From positions 1 through 51,162 of the forward strand of contig JAFEBQ010000043.1 of the NCBI GenBank assembly GCA_018242585.1: a stretch of DNA of 51,162 nucleotides, read 5' to 3'. This stretch comes from Planctomycetota bacterium (GTDB lineage: Bacteria > Planctomycetota > Planctomycetia > Pirellulales > PNKZ01). The notes beneath the pieces are model-generated. The model had not been told where the DNA came from, did no database searches, and was given only the letters and a program-made list of their open reading frames with translations. Shown here in pieces: positions 9,163 through 17,187 of this stretch. Position 1 is the stretch's first letter, and each line of letters begins with the position of its first letter. A program made the translations under genes and the position numbers.

Positions 9163-9902
9163 GACAATCCTTATCGTTGATCGGACTCAGGCAGGCACGA
9201 GCGCGGGAGATGCCGATGGGCTGGCGGGAGCAATCGTCAGTTGGACCGTTGGTTTCGGCCGACGCGCGATCGCAGGTGGCAGCTTGAAGGCAGTCCCTCG
9301 CATGGTGCTAACCCAAACGTATTGGGCGGCACGGTAAGCTGATGAACCCAGCGCCTTAGTGGCGCTGCGAGACGGAGCCGAATCATGCTCGGGCGTTTCG
9401 AATCAGTTCGCTTTCCGTGCAAACCAAAACTTGTCAGGTTGCTCTGACTGCGTCGCGGCATCAGCCAGACACCCAGGCCGGCTTGCTAGGGCTGGTTGCG
9501 CTTCCAGGTGGGGAGCGCCATGTCGGGCGGACGCGGGTGAGCAGGCTCACCCAACGCAAATCAGGGCGGCGAGTCCGACGTGCAAGGTGCTGCATTTCGG
9601 GCTCATGGGAATATAGGTCACGATCCAGGGGTGGTCAAAAAAGCACGGTCCCGACGGCTGGCCTAGATCTGCTACGACTAGCACAACCGGAACGCGGCCG
9701 CGGCAAAAAAGTGGCTGAGTAAGCTGTAACGTGCGAGCACCATAGGGTGTTCACATCCGGAGGGCTAACGGCGCGAGGAGCGGCGGTCCATGCCAGCCGG
9801 TGCGCCAGGGGCGAAGGCTCAATGCGTGAGCCGGGTTTTACTACGCAGTCGGGTGCAAAAGAGTTTGCCGACGGAACTTGATGGCAGTGGCGTCCTCGGC
9901 GG
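9163..9902. other. 740-nt gap without a recognisable gene
   Basis: Short open frames on both strands show no known motif or good ribosome-binding site. One feature stands out: a perfect 8-bp hairpin, GGGTGAGC-AG-GCTCACCC, at 9535-9552. The stretch ~9720-9890 can form several GC stems but matches no RNA family I know. Confidence 0.4.
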
Positions 9903-10133
9903 TCAGCCAAGCAGCCAGTAGGTAAGCAGCGCCGTAATCAGCAAAACCGGGATCGAAACGATTGCCACCCAAATGGTAAGCATGGTGGCCCGGCGTTTGG
10001 CGGCACAGCCATGACAGAGCGTCATCGGCACCAGGGCGTTGCCGTGCATGCCGGCTCGGCCCGATGGCCCGTCATTGTGCCAGGCGACGGTTTGGTCACG
10101 CCCCGTATCGTTGCCGCAAAGGCTGCATTTCAT
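9903..10133 (-). CDS. Small zinc-ribbon membrane protein
   Basis: 76 aa from ATG 10133 (in-frame ATGs at 10145 and 10163 are possible). CSLC at 3-6 and CHGC at 40-43 give two CxxC knuckles, likely one zinc site, followed by a single C-terminal TM helix (~51-73, LTIWVAIVSIPVLLITALLTYWLLG with only three residues outside). This is a tail-anchored layout with a cytoplasmic zinc ribbon. It is transcribed away from the ribosomal operon, alone. I do not recognise the family. The paired knuckles and the clean helix argue that it is real despite its size. Confidence 0.6.
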   Translation of the reverse strand: MKCSLCGNDTGRDQTVAWHNDGPSGRAGMHGNALVPMTLCHGCAAKRRATMLTIWVAIVSIPVLLITALLTYWLLG

Positions 10134-10175
10134 ATTTGCCACCATTTCTTCGGCACACGTCACGCATCATAACGT

Positions 10176-10363
10176 CTTAAGGGCCAAAGGCCCGGCACAT
10201 ACCAGCCTGGGGCAACGCCCCAGGATCAAAGTCGCCTCTAGTTATTGAGGGCTGAAAGCCCGCCCTATTTCTGATGGAGCGGGCTTACAGCCCTTAATTT
10301 CCTGGATGACTCTACCTGGGGCGTTGCCCCAGGCTGGTATGGGGCGCACCTTTGGTGCTTAAG
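10176..10363. repeat. Composite palindromic repeat element, copy A
   Basis: A ~188-bp element whose ends are near-identical inverted ~49-nt modules. Each module has a short hairpin with an AAA loop (GGGCCAAAGGCCC left; GCACCAAAGGTGC on the reverse strand right), the shared string ATACCAGCCTGGGGC and a hairpin CTGGGGCAACGCCCCAG. Between them lies a second inverted pair, AGGGCTGAAAGCCCGC with GCGGGCTTACAGCCCTTAA. A second copy with the same order of parts is at 24366-24577. No coding capacity and no flanking target duplication were seen. It resembles a REP/BIME-type mosaic. Confidence 0.85.
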
Positions 10364-10397
10364 GCGGCCGGATTCAGCATGCCGCACTGTGCAGGCT

Positions 10398-10539
10398 GGC
10401 GGTCGCTATTTCTAGCGCCAACCGCCGGCTTGCGCCGGCACTTTGGGGGCCTGATCGGCAAAACCTGCCCCCGGCCACATCGATGTTCATTTTTCTGCTG
10501 GCGGGCGGAATCTGCCCCGGTTTTCCTCGTTTCCGGGGC
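10398..10539. repeat. Cluster of hairpins upstream of the rpsJ promoter
   Basis: Four perfect stems follow one another: GGCGGT-CGCTA...TAGCG...ACCGCC (10398-10426), GCCGGC-TTGC-GCCGGC (10424-10439, competing with the first), GGGGGC...GCCCCC (~10446-10473) and GCCCCGG...CCGGGGC (10514-10539). The last abuts the -35 box. They may insulate the promoter from the repeat element next door or act as a binding site. Confidence 0.5.
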
Positions 10540-10540
10540 G

Positions 10541-10569
10541 TTGACAACTTTTTCTACATCGCCTAACAT
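10541..10569 (+). promoter_or_regulatory. sigma70-type promoter of the S10 operon
   Basis: Consensus -35 TTGACA (10541-10546), a 17-nt spacer and TAACAT as -10 (10564-10569). Initiation would fall near 10577, giving a ~165-nt leader before rpsJ that opens with a CCCC-TCA-GGGG hairpin (10579-10589). This is the best promoter match in the window. The long leader leaves room for autogenous control, but no known L4-type leader was recognised. Confidence 0.6.
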
Positions 10570-10740
10570 CCTTGATTCCCCCTCAGGGGCGATAGTTCGT
10601 ACTCTGGCTGGCCTGGTAACAGATGGTTGCCCAGCGGACTGGTTCCGCGGGATCAATCGCGGGCCGCCGCCTGTGTTTTGCGATGTTGCGTGCTGATTGC
10701 TGCGCTGTATGGCGACCGATTGGGTCGTGGGAGTTGAATT

Positions 10741-11070
10741 GTGGCTGGGACAACTAACGAGGTGATTCGCATCCGGATGGAGTCGTTCGATCACTCGGTG
10801 CTCGACCAGAGCGCCGCGGAAATCGTCGACACCGCCAAGCGTACCGGCTCGGAAGTTCACGGCCCGATTCCGTTGCCCACGCGGATCGAGCGTTACACGG
10901 TGCTGTCGAGCCCGCACATCGACAAGAAGGCGCGCCAGCAGTTCGAGATTCGCACCCACAAGCGCGTGATTGACATTGTGCGTTCGACGGCCAAGACCAT
11001 CGAAGCGCTCAACAAGCTGAGCTTGCCGGCGGGGGTTGATATCAAGATCAAGGCATCGAGCCGCCACTAA
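10741..11070 (+). CDS. rpsJ: 30S ribosomal protein S10
   Basis: 109 aa; a 30S head protein that also serves as NusE in antitermination. It matches S10 end to end ([17 protein letters not shown], then [19 protein letters not shown], then [12 protein letters not shown]). GTG start with GGGAG 8 nt upstream, adding ~8 residues before the usual N-terminus. It opens the cluster here. In many bacteria fusA and tuf come first, but the gene upstream is an unrelated minus-strand one. Confidence 0.97.
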   Translation: MAGTTNEVIRIRMESFDHSVLDQSAAEIVDTAKRTGSEVHGPIPLPTRIERYTVLSSPHIDKKARQQFEIRTHKRVIDIVRSTAKTIEALNKLSLPAGVDIKIKASSRH

Positions 11071-11338
11071 GAGCGAGTTGCTAGCGAAGTTTGCCCTTGG
11101 GCAAGCGAGTGCTGGCACAAGTTCTGGCCGCTCGAAGACGATAGTTACGTTTCTGGCTGTTTACGAAATTAGGCATCGGGCCGCATTGGGTTGCGGTAAG
11201 CGAAACCTATGTCGGGAAGTTGGCAGGGTAAGGTCGGCGCGCCTCGCTAAGAGGCAGCGATCGCACGCAATCTTCGGGTTGCTGTGATCCGCCAGTCGAA
11301 GGACTCCCTGTCGGCAACAGACCACAAGGCACATAGCG
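11071..11338. other. Long rpsJ-rplC spacer
   Basis: 268 nt, far more than the usual few dozen between these genes. It starts with GTTGCTAG and a TTGCCC-TT-GGGCAA hairpin (~11090-11103). No open frame with a plausible start was recognised. It might hold a second promoter or a regulatory leader for rplC onward. Confidence 0.4.
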
Positions 11339-12028
11339 ATGGCACTTGGACTACTCGGTCGCAAGATCGGGATGACGCAAATTTTTAATGAAGCCGGCAA
11401 GGTAGTGCCGGTCACCGTGATCGAGGCTGGGCCTTGTCACGTGTTGCAGTTGCGCACCAAAGAGCGCGACGGCTACGAAGCGATTCAAGTCGGGTTCGAC
11501 GACAAGCCGCGTCGCACCGCCATTCGCAGTGAGCGTGGTCACGTTGCCAAGCTCGAAAGCAAGCGGGCCAAGCGCGCCGCCGCGGCCGGTGTGGCTGTGG
11601 CCGAGCGAGCGGGCTGTGAGCCCCAGCGGTTCGTCCGCGAATTCCGCGTCGCCGCTGGCGATGTGAAGGTCGGGCAGAAGCTCGACGTCAGCTTGTTGGC
11701 CGAGGTCAAATCGGTCGACGTCACCGGCATCAGCAAAGGCCGCGGCACGGCCGGCTTGATGAAGCGGCACAACTTCGCCGGTCAGCGCGCCACGCACGGT
11801 GTCAAGAAAGTGCATCGTCACTCGGGTGGCACCAGCGCCAACACTTACCCCGGTCACGTCTTCAAGGGCAAGAAGATGGTCGGCCGGATGGGCGCCGAGC
11901 GCTGCACCTCGCGCAATCTGAAGGTCGTCCGCGTCGACCCGGAGAATAACCTGCTCTTGGTCAACGGCGCGGTCCCTGGTCCGAACGGCGGCTATGTCGT
12001 CATTCGCACGACAAACATGCTTAAGTAA
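11339..12028 (+). CDS. rplC: 50S ribosomal protein L3
   Basis: 229 aa. Early-binding 23S rRNA protein whose loop reaches the peptidyl-transferase centre. The N-terminus LGRKIGMTQIF and the block YPGHVFKGKKMVGRMGAER are diagnostic. The central GISKGRGTAGLMKRHNF is the usual rRNA-contacting extension. It carries an Ala-rich insertion around residues 75-95 (KRAKRAAAAGVAVAERAG) in the variable part of the family. rplD follows after 54 nt. Confidence 0.97.
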   Translation: MALGLLGRKIGMTQIFNEAGKVVPVTVIEAGPCHVLQLRTKERDGYEAIQVGFDDKPRRTAIRSERGHVAKLESKRAKRAAAAGVAVAERAGCEPQRFVREFRVAAGDVKVGQKLDVSLLAEVKSVDVTGISKGRGTAGLMKRHNFAGQRATHGVKKVHRHSGGTSANTYPGHVFKGKKMVGRMGAERCTSRNLKVVRVDPENNLLLVNGAVPGPNGGYVVIRTTNMLK

Positions 12029-12082
12029 ACGCACAAGAATCGTCAGTTAACGGCTCCGCCGGTTAGTTAAAGGCTCACGCAT

Positions 12083-12727
12083 ATGGCCAAGTTGCCAGTC
12101 TACGATCGAACGGGAAAGCAGGTCGGCTCGTACGAGATCGACCCTGCCACCCTCGCTTCGACCATCAATAAGCAATTGCTGCACGACGTGGTGGTGATGT
12201 ACCAGGCGAACGCTCGCCAAGGGACGTTCCGCACCAAGAACCGCAGCGAAGTCGCCGGCACGACCAAGAAGATGTATCGCCAGAAAGGCACGGGCAACGC
12301 CCGCGCCGGTTCGCGTCGCAGCGGTGTCCGCCGCGGCGGCAATCACATTTTCGCCAAGCGGCCGCGCAGCTTTTACTACCGGTTGCCGCGCAAGGCGGTG
12401 CAGTTGGCCACGCGGATGGCCATGGCCGCCAAGATTCAAAGCGACTCGGTGGTGCTGCTCGACGATCTGCAAATGTCGGCCCCCAAGACCAAGGACGTGG
12501 CGGCGATTCTCAAGGCCATCAAGTGCGATGGGGCGAGCTTGCTGTTGGCCACGGCCAGTTACGATCTGAATGTGTACAAGAGCGCGCGGAACATCGACCG
12601 GGTCGATGTGGCGCCGGTGGCCGAGCTAAACGCCTGGTCGATCTTGCGTCCCCGCAAGGTGGTGATGACCAAGGCGGCGCTCGATGCCTTCCGGCAACGC
12701 ATTCCCGCCGCCGGCGCGGCGAGCTGA
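12083..12727 (+). CDS. rplD: 50S ribosomal protein L4
   Basis: 214 aa. Lines the nascent-peptide exit tunnel and, in E. coli, represses its own operon. The loop with RQKGTGNARAGSRRSG is the conserved tunnel extension; the family start is MAKLPVYDRTGKQVG. The stop codon lies in a 28-nt segment that is repeated 32 nt downstream (12701-12728 and 12733-12760), so the spacer before rplW contains a second, out-of-frame copy of the last codons. Confidence 0.96.
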   Translation: MAKLPVYDRTGKQVGSYEIDPATLASTINKQLLHDVVVMYQANARQGTFRTKNRSEVAGTTKKMYRQKGTGNARAGSRRSGVRRGGNHIFAKRPRSFYYRLPRKAVQLATRMAMAAKIQSDSVVLLDDLQMSAPKTKDVAAILKAIKCDGASLLLATASYDLNVYKSARNIDRVDVAPVAELNAWSILRPRKVVMTKAALDAFRQRIPAAGAAS

Positions 12728-12760
12728 TAGATATTCTCGCCGCTGGCGCGGCGAGCTGAT
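12701..12760. repeat. 28-bp direct duplication over the rplD stop codon
   Basis: Two copies, 12701-12728 and 12733-12760, differ at only two C/T positions and are separated by 4 nt. The first encodes the end of L4 plus its stop. The second is noncoding. Slippage or unequal recombination could explain it. Confidence 0.9.
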
Positions 12761-12774
12761 GGGAGAGTTGAGCG

Positions 12775-13104
12775 ATGGCAACCAAAGTAAAACAAGCTGC
12801 CCCGGCCCCCGAGCTGAGCTCGCTGTTGGCGCCGCACCAGGTGATCGTCCGCCCGCTGCTGACCGAAAAGGGCATGCACCGGTCGACGCGGCACAATGCG
12901 TACTCGTTTGAAGTGAATCCGCTGGCGACCAAGCACGACATTCGTCACGCGGTCGAAGAGTTGTTTCACGTGAAGGTGCTGAAGGTTCACACGGTGAACC
13001 GCAAGGGGAAGCCCCGCCGCATTAAGAATCGTGCCAGCCATACCGCTGACTGGAAGAAGGCGATCGTCAAGCTGCACTCGGATAGCCGGATCGACTTCTT
13101 CTAA
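12775..13104 (+). CDS. rplW: 50S ribosomal protein L23
   Basis: 109 aa. Sits at the tunnel exit and docks SRP and trigger factor. The blocks IVRPLLTEKGM and YSFEVNPLATKHDIRHAVEELF identify the family. The first ~20 residues (AAPAPELSSLLAPHQ) are an extra, probably disordered, N-terminal extension. It is followed by 89 nt without a gene before rplB. Confidence 0.96.
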   Translation: MATKVKQAAPAPELSSLLAPHQVIVRPLLTEKGMHRSTRHNAYSFEVNPLATKHDIRHAVEELFHVKVLKVHTVNRKGKPRRIKNRASHTADWKKAIVKLHSDSRIDFF

Positions 13105-13193
13105 ATGATCGTTCGCTTGCCGCCCATCGGCGAGCCAGAACCTGACAGTAAACCAACCAGACAGCAAGCCAACGCCTGAAGCAGAACTAAATC

Positions 13194-14054
13194 ATGGGTA
13201 TTCGCAACTACAAGCCAGTCACTCCCGGTCGTCGTGGCGCGAGCGTCAGCGACTTTGCCGAGTTGACGCCGGGCGCCAAGCCCGAGAAGTCGCTGCTGAT
13301 CCCCAAGAAGCGAACCGGCGGTCGCAACAACCAAGGTGTGATTACCGCGCGACATCGCGGCGGCGGTCATAAGCGATTCATCCGCGTCATCGACTTCAAG
13401 CGTGACAAGGACGGCGTCGCGGCCCGTGTCGAATCGGTTCAATACGATCCGAACCGGACGGCCCGCGTGGCGTTGTTGCACTATGTCGATGGCGAGAAGC
13501 GGTACATCATCGCCCCGATCGGCCTGAAGGCCGGCGACGAGTTGATGAGCGGCCCCGACGCTCCGCCGTCGGTGGGCAATTGCTTGCCGCTGAGGAACAT
13601 TCCGCTGGGCATGGAGATTCACTCCATTGAGCTGCAGCCGGGTCGCGGCGGCGTGCTGTGCCGTTCGGCCGGCGTGTCGGCGACGCTGGGCGCGCGTGAC
13701 GCCAACTGGGCGCAGATCACTTTGCCCAGCGGTGAAGTCCGTCGCGTGCCGGCCGCCTGTCGCGCCACGATCGGCAGCACCAGCAACCCGGACCACATGA
13801 ACATCGTGTTGGGCAAGGCCGGCCGCAAGCGCTGGATGGGCCGTCGCCCGCACGTCCGCGGCACCGCCATGAACCCGATCGACCACCCGCACGGTGGTGG
13901 TGAAGGTCGCACCAAGGGTGGTCGTCACCCGGTGAGCCCGACGGGCAAGAGCGCCAAGGGCGGATCGACGCGCAAGCCTCGCAAACCGTCGAACTCGGCG
14001 ATCGTCCGTCGCCGCAAGTCGCGGCGTTACGGCCAGTTGAAGTTGCACACGTAA
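13194..14054 (+). CDS. rplB: 50S ribosomal protein L2
   Basis: 286 aa, near the family norm of ~275. Needed for subunit joining and close to the peptidyl-transferase centre. [21 protein letters not shown] and the strongly conserved loop [14 protein letters not shown] are present; the loop contains the histidine discussed as functionally critical. It is the most conserved gene of the block and anchors the identity of the cluster. The 110-nt gap after it holds GTTGCTAG- and GTCAGCAGT-type short repeats. Confidence 0.98.
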   Translation: MGIRNYKPVTPGRRGASVSDFAELTPGAKPEKSLLIPKKRTGGRNNQGVITARHRGGGHKRFIRVIDFKRDKDGVAARVESVQYDPNRTARVALLHYVDGEKRYIIAPIGLKAGDELMSGPDAPPSVGNCLPLRNIPLGMEIHSIELQPGRGGVLCRSAGVSATLGARDANWAQITLPSGEVRRVPAACRATIGSTSNPDHMNIVLGKAGRKRWMGRRPHVRGTAMNPIDHPHGGGEGRTKGGRHPVSPTGKSAKGGSTRKPRKPSNSAIVRRRKSRRYGQLKLHT

Positions 14055-14164
14055 GAAGTTGCTAGCGGCTGGTTGCTAGTTGCTAGTCGGAAAAGACAAA
14101 GAAGTCAGCAGTAAAAAAGTCAGCAGTTCGCAGTAATTAACGGTTCAATCAGGAAGCCAACGGT

Positions 14165-14458
14165 ATGGGAAGGTCGCTCAAGAAAGGTCCCTTCGTCACC
14201 CCGAAGTTGTACCTCAAGGTCGACAGGATGAACTCCACGGGGCGCAAAGAGGCGATCAAGACCTGGGCTCGGGCTTGCACGATTGTGCCCGAGTTCGTGG
14301 GCCACACGTTCATGGTGCATAACGGCAAGGCGCACGTGAAAGTGTTCGTCACCGAGGACATGGTCGGACACAAGTTGGGTGAGTTTTCGCCGACCCGCAC
14401 CTTCCGCGGTCACGGCGGCACCAAGAAGTCCGACTCCGCCGCGGGTCCGGGTAAGTAA
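14165..14458 (+). CDS. rpsS: 30S ribosomal protein S19
   Basis: 97 aa. 30S head protein that pairs with S13 near the A-site finger. [11 protein letters not shown], then [40 protein letters not shown], is the full family signature. The C-terminal tail [11 protein letters not shown] is short. rplV follows after 75 nt. Confidence 0.98.
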   Translation: MGRSLKKGPFVTPKLYLKVDRMNSTGRKEAIKTWARACTIVPEFVGHTFMVHNGKAHVKVFVTEDMVGHKLGEFSPTRTFRGHGGTKKSDSAAGPGK

Positions 14459-14533
14459 GCGATAGTCGCATAAAACAGAGAGCATTGATGTCGTCGTAAC
14501 GCGAGCCACATCGCGGCGACGGTCGAGGGAAAC

Positions 14534-14899
14534 ATGTCATTCCAAGCCACGCATAAGCATGCCCGCATTAGCGCCCGCAAGGTCCGGCCGATTGCCGACC
14601 TGGTGCGGGGCAAGCACGCCGACGACGCGTTGAACGTGTTGCGTTATCAGCCCCAGCGCGGCGCCCGTCTGCTGGAAAAGGTGATTAAGAGCGCGCTGGG
14701 CAACGCCGAAGAGCAGCGTCACGCCAACGTGGCCAGCTTGATCGTCGTCGATGTCCGCATCGACGGCGGCCCGATGTTCAAGCGGATTCGCCCCCGCTCG
14801 CGCGGCCAGGCGTTTGGGATCTTGAAGCGGACCAGCCACATTTCGGTCACGCTCGACAGCCCGTTCGCCCAGCAGCAAGCGGCCACGGCAGAAGAGTAG
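14534..14899 (+). CDS. rplV: 50S ribosomal protein L22
   Basis: 121 aa. Its beta-hairpin lines the exit tunnel opposite L4. It starts with the block ATHKHARISARKVRPIADLVRGK. The hairpin with IDGGPMFKRIRPRSRGQAF is intact. This hairpin is where macrolide-resistance changes occur in other bacteria; nothing here looks altered. It ends in a short Gln/Ala/Glu tail. Confidence 0.97.
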   Translation: MSFQATHKHARISARKVRPIADLVRGKHADDALNVLRYQPQRGARLLEKVIKSALGNAEEQRHANVASLIVVDVRIDGGPMFKRIRPRSRGQAFGILKRTSHISVTLDSPFAQQQAATAEE

Positions 14900-14983
14900 A
14901 ACGAAGGCAGAGTAGACGTTCGCAACCGCCAAGCCACGAAACACAAGTCGCCACTAACCGCAGCCAAGCAAGAGCCAAGCCTT

Positions 14984-15682
14984 ATGGGCCAGAAAGTCAA
15001 CCCAATCGCGTTCCGCACCGGCATCATGACCGGTTGGCAAAGCCGCTGGTTCGCTTCGAAGAAAGAGTTCAGCGAACTGCTGCTCGAGGACCACAAGATT
15101 CGCCGGTTCGTCAAGGATAAGTTCCGCCAGGCCGGCATTCCGCGGATCGAAATCGAGCGGACCCGCGATGAAGTCAAGGTGATCATGCACGCGGCTCGTC
15201 CCGGCGTGATTATCGGCCGCAAGGGCCAGGAAGTCGACCGGCTGCAAGGCGAGCTCCAGGCGCTGGTCGGCCGCCGCATCAACCTGAAGATCGAGGAAAT
15301 CAACCGCCCGGCGATCGACGCCCAGTTGGTGGCCGAGAACATCGGCGAGCAACTGATCAAGCGGTCGAGCTTCCGCCGCACGATGAAGCGGGCCATCGAC
15401 GAGACGATGGACGCCGGCGCGAAGGGGATCAAGATTCAACTGTCCGGTCGTTTGGCCGGATCGGAAATGGCGCGGTGCGAAAAGGCCGGCGCTGGCAGCA
15501 TTCCGCTGTCGACGTTGCGGGCCAAGGTCGATTATGGCTTCCACGAAGCCATGACCGCGCAAGGCCACATCGGTATCAAGGTGTGGATCTATCAAGGCAT
15601 GTACTACGAGGGTCAGAACGATGGCGCTGATGCCCAAGAGGGTCAAGCACCGAAAAAGCCAAAGAGGACGTATAAAAGGTGA
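14984..15682 (+). CDS. rpsC: 30S ribosomal protein S3
   Basis: 232 aa. Forms part of the mRNA entry channel. Conserved MGQKVNPIAFR start, the KH-domain motif VIIGRKGQEVDRL (~75-87) and the C-terminal domain with GAKGIKIQLSGRLAGSEMARCE. The last ~20 codons (after about residue 213) encode an acidic-then-basic tail that overlaps the beginning of rplP in another frame, an arrangement discussed separately. Confidence 0.97.
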   Translation: MGQKVNPIAFRTGIMTGWQSRWFASKKEFSELLLEDHKIRRFVKDKFRQAGIPRIEIERTRDEVKVIMHAARPGVIIGRKGQEVDRLQGELQALVGRRINLKIEEINRPAIDAQLVAENIGEQLIKRSSFRRTMKRAIDETMDAGAKGIKIQLSGRLAGSEMARCEKAGAGSIPLSTLRAKVDYGFHEAMTAQGHIGIKVWIYQGMYYEGQNDGADAQEGQAPKKPKRTYKR

Positions 15683-16037
15683 CGCGACGCGGGGTAACCG
15701 CGTGGTGTTCGGCGACTTTGGCTTGCAGACGATGCAGGGTGGTTGGATTCCGGCTCAGACGATTGAAGCCGGCCGCGTCAGTGCGCAGCAATATCTGCGC
15801 ACGGAAGGGCGGCTGTACGTCCGCATTTTCCCGCACAAGAGCATCACCTCGATCCCCCTCGAGACGCGCATGGGCAAGGGAAAAGGCGAGCCGGAATACT
15901 GGGCCGCGGTCGTCCGGCCAGGCACGGTGCTGTACGAAGTGGGCGGGGTCAGCGAAGACGCGGCCCGGCTGTGCTTCCGCCGCTTGGCGCACAAGATGCC
16001 GGTGCCGGTGCGGTTTATCCGTCGGCGTCCGCTGTAA
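15621..16037 (+). CDS. rplP: 50S ribosomal protein L16
   Basis: 138 aa. Contacts the A-site tRNA elbow. The start MALMPKRVKHRKSQRGR matches the family N-terminus almost exactly, so the start inside rpsC is real. GAGGG lies 8 nt before the ATG, within the rpsC frame. The alternative ATG at 15630 would drop three residues. The overlap of 62 nt with rpsC in a different frame suggests translational coupling. The rest (FGDFGLQTMQGGWIPAQTIEAGR, then KGKGEPEYWAAVVRPG) is canonical. Confidence 0.96.
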   Translation: MALMPKRVKHRKSQRGRIKGDATRGNRVVFGDFGLQTMQGGWIPAQTIEAGRVSAQQYLRTEGRLYVRIFPHKSITSIPLETRMGKGKGEPEYWAAVVRPGTVLYEVGGVSEDAARLCFRRLAHKMPVPVRFIRRRPL

Positions 16038-16097
16038 AACGCGACGAGCACTGCCAGTCCAAGACAATTGAAACATTGCGCAAGTAGATGACACAGT

Positions 16098-16120
16098 GCC
16101 CCCGGTCACTGGCCGGGGGC
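16098..16120. repeat. 23-bp GC palindrome in the rplP-rpmC spacer
   Basis: GCCCCCGG and CCGGGGGC arms around a 7-nt centre, part of which can also pair. The same 23-mer, differing at two central bases, lies at 24323-24345. It ends 16 nt before the rpmC start, so in mRNA it would form a strong hairpin close to the ribosome-binding region. Confidence 0.85.
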
Positions 16121-16136
16121 TAAAGCTGGTGAGACC

Positions 16137-16343
16137 ATGAAAGCCAAAGAACTCCGCGAGATGAGCGACGAGCAACTGCATCTGACCGCCAAGGAGGCGG
16201 CCGAGACGCTGTTCCGGTTGCGGATCAAGCACCAGACCGAGCGGTTGGACGCACCGACCGAACTGCAAAAGAACCGCCGCTTGATCGCCAAGGTGAAGAC
16301 CATTTTGAGCGAACGGGCCATCAAGGCCGCCGCCGCCAAGTAA
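16137..16343 (+). CDS. rpmC: 50S ribosomal protein L29
   Basis: 68 aa, the usual size for this two-helix protein at the tunnel exit next to L23. MKAKELREMSDEQLHLTAKEAAETLFRLR and the second-helix block NRRLIAKVKTILSER are typical. The start follows a GC-rich palindrome that could modulate its translation. Confidence 0.95.
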   Translation: MKAKELREMSDEQLHLTAKEAAETLFRLRIKHQTERLDAPTELQKNRRLIAKVKTILSERAIKAAAAK

Positions 16344-16388
16344 ACAGACACAAAACGCCTTAACGCTTTTACGTAAGACAGTACTGCC

Positions 16389-16679
16389 ATGCCCAAGCGA
16401 ACAGTCATTGGTGTTGTTACTCGCGATAAGAGCAAGAAGACTCGCCGGGTGGAAATTCCGCGGCTGGTGCGTCATGCCAAATACGGCAAGATTTTGCACC
16501 GCAAGACGGTCTGCCACATGCACGACGAGCAGGACGAGTCGCACATCGGCGACACCGTGGAGATTCGCGAGTGCCCGCCGCGCAGCGCCCTGAAGCGCTG
16601 GGAACTGGTCCGGGTGGTCGAGAAGAACCAGGCGGTCAATCTGGCGGCCATGAAGGCGGCCGAGGAATTGAAGTCGTAA
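16389..16679 (+). CDS. rpsQ: 30S ribosomal protein S17
   Basis: 96 aa. Primary 16S rRNA binder with an OB fold. [22 protein letters not shown], then [16 protein letters not shown], then [23 protein letters not shown] covers the family. The ~15-residue helical tail ([18 protein letters not shown]) is an addition relative to E. coli S17. Confidence 0.97.
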   Translation: MPKRTVIGVVTRDKSKKTRRVEIPRLVRHAKYGKILHRKTVCHMHDEQDESHIGDTVEIRECPPRSALKRWELVRVVEKNQAVNLAAMKAAEELKS

Positions 16680-16764
16680 TAGTAGGGCCGGCGAGATTTA
16701 CCAAGGCCGGGCGAGTGATCGCTGCCAGGTCAGCGGACACGCGAGCGATAGTGAAGGTGCAACC

Positions 16765-17133
16765 ATGATTCAGATGCAAACCCGATTGGTCGTGGCCGAC
16801 AACACCGGCGCCAAGGAAGTGATGTGCATCAAGGTGTTGGGCGGGTCGCGGCGGCGCGTGGCCGGACTGGGCGACGTGGTGATTTGCTGCGTCAAGTCGG
16901 TGATCGCCGGCAGCGAAATGAAGAAAGGCGCCGTGGTCCGCGGCGTGGTTGTCCGCTGCAAGGCGCCCACGCGTCGTGACGACGGCAGCTATGTGCGGTT
17001 CGACACCAACGCCCTGGTGCTGGTCGACAACGACCAGAACCCGCGCGGCACGCGCATCTTTGGCGCGGTGGCCCGCGAGCTGCGTGAAAAGAACTTTATG
17101 AAGATCGTCAGCCTGGCGGCGGAAGTGGTCTAA
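16765..17133 (+). CDS. rplN: 50S ribosomal protein L14
   Basis: 122 aa, identical to the usual length. Interface protein and docking site of Rsf[28 protein letters not shown] and [21 protein letters not shown] are diagnostic. No anomalies seen. Confidence 0.98.
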   Translation: MIQMQTRLVVADNTGAKEVMCIKVLGGSRRRVAGLGDVVICCVKSVIAGSEMKKGAVVRGVVVRCKAPTRRDDGSYVRFDTNALVLVDNDQNPRGTRIFGAVARELREKNFMKIVSLAAEVV

Positions 17134-17187
17134 CGGATCGGCGCCTTGGGTTGGCCCGAAGCGGATGTGAACGAGTAGGTGAGTGCA

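Noticed and set aside
9716..9890. Possible structured RNA (SRP RNA, RNase P RNA or group II intron fragment)
   Set aside because: It can form GC stems but lacks the SRP tetraloop region, RNase P conserved blocks and intron domain V pattern.
13101..14048. 315-codon minus-strand frame over rplB, and similar ones at 16636-17646 and 19062-20036
   Set aside because: They mirror strongly conserved ribosomal genes, show no motif, and start and stop without relation to any regulatory signal.
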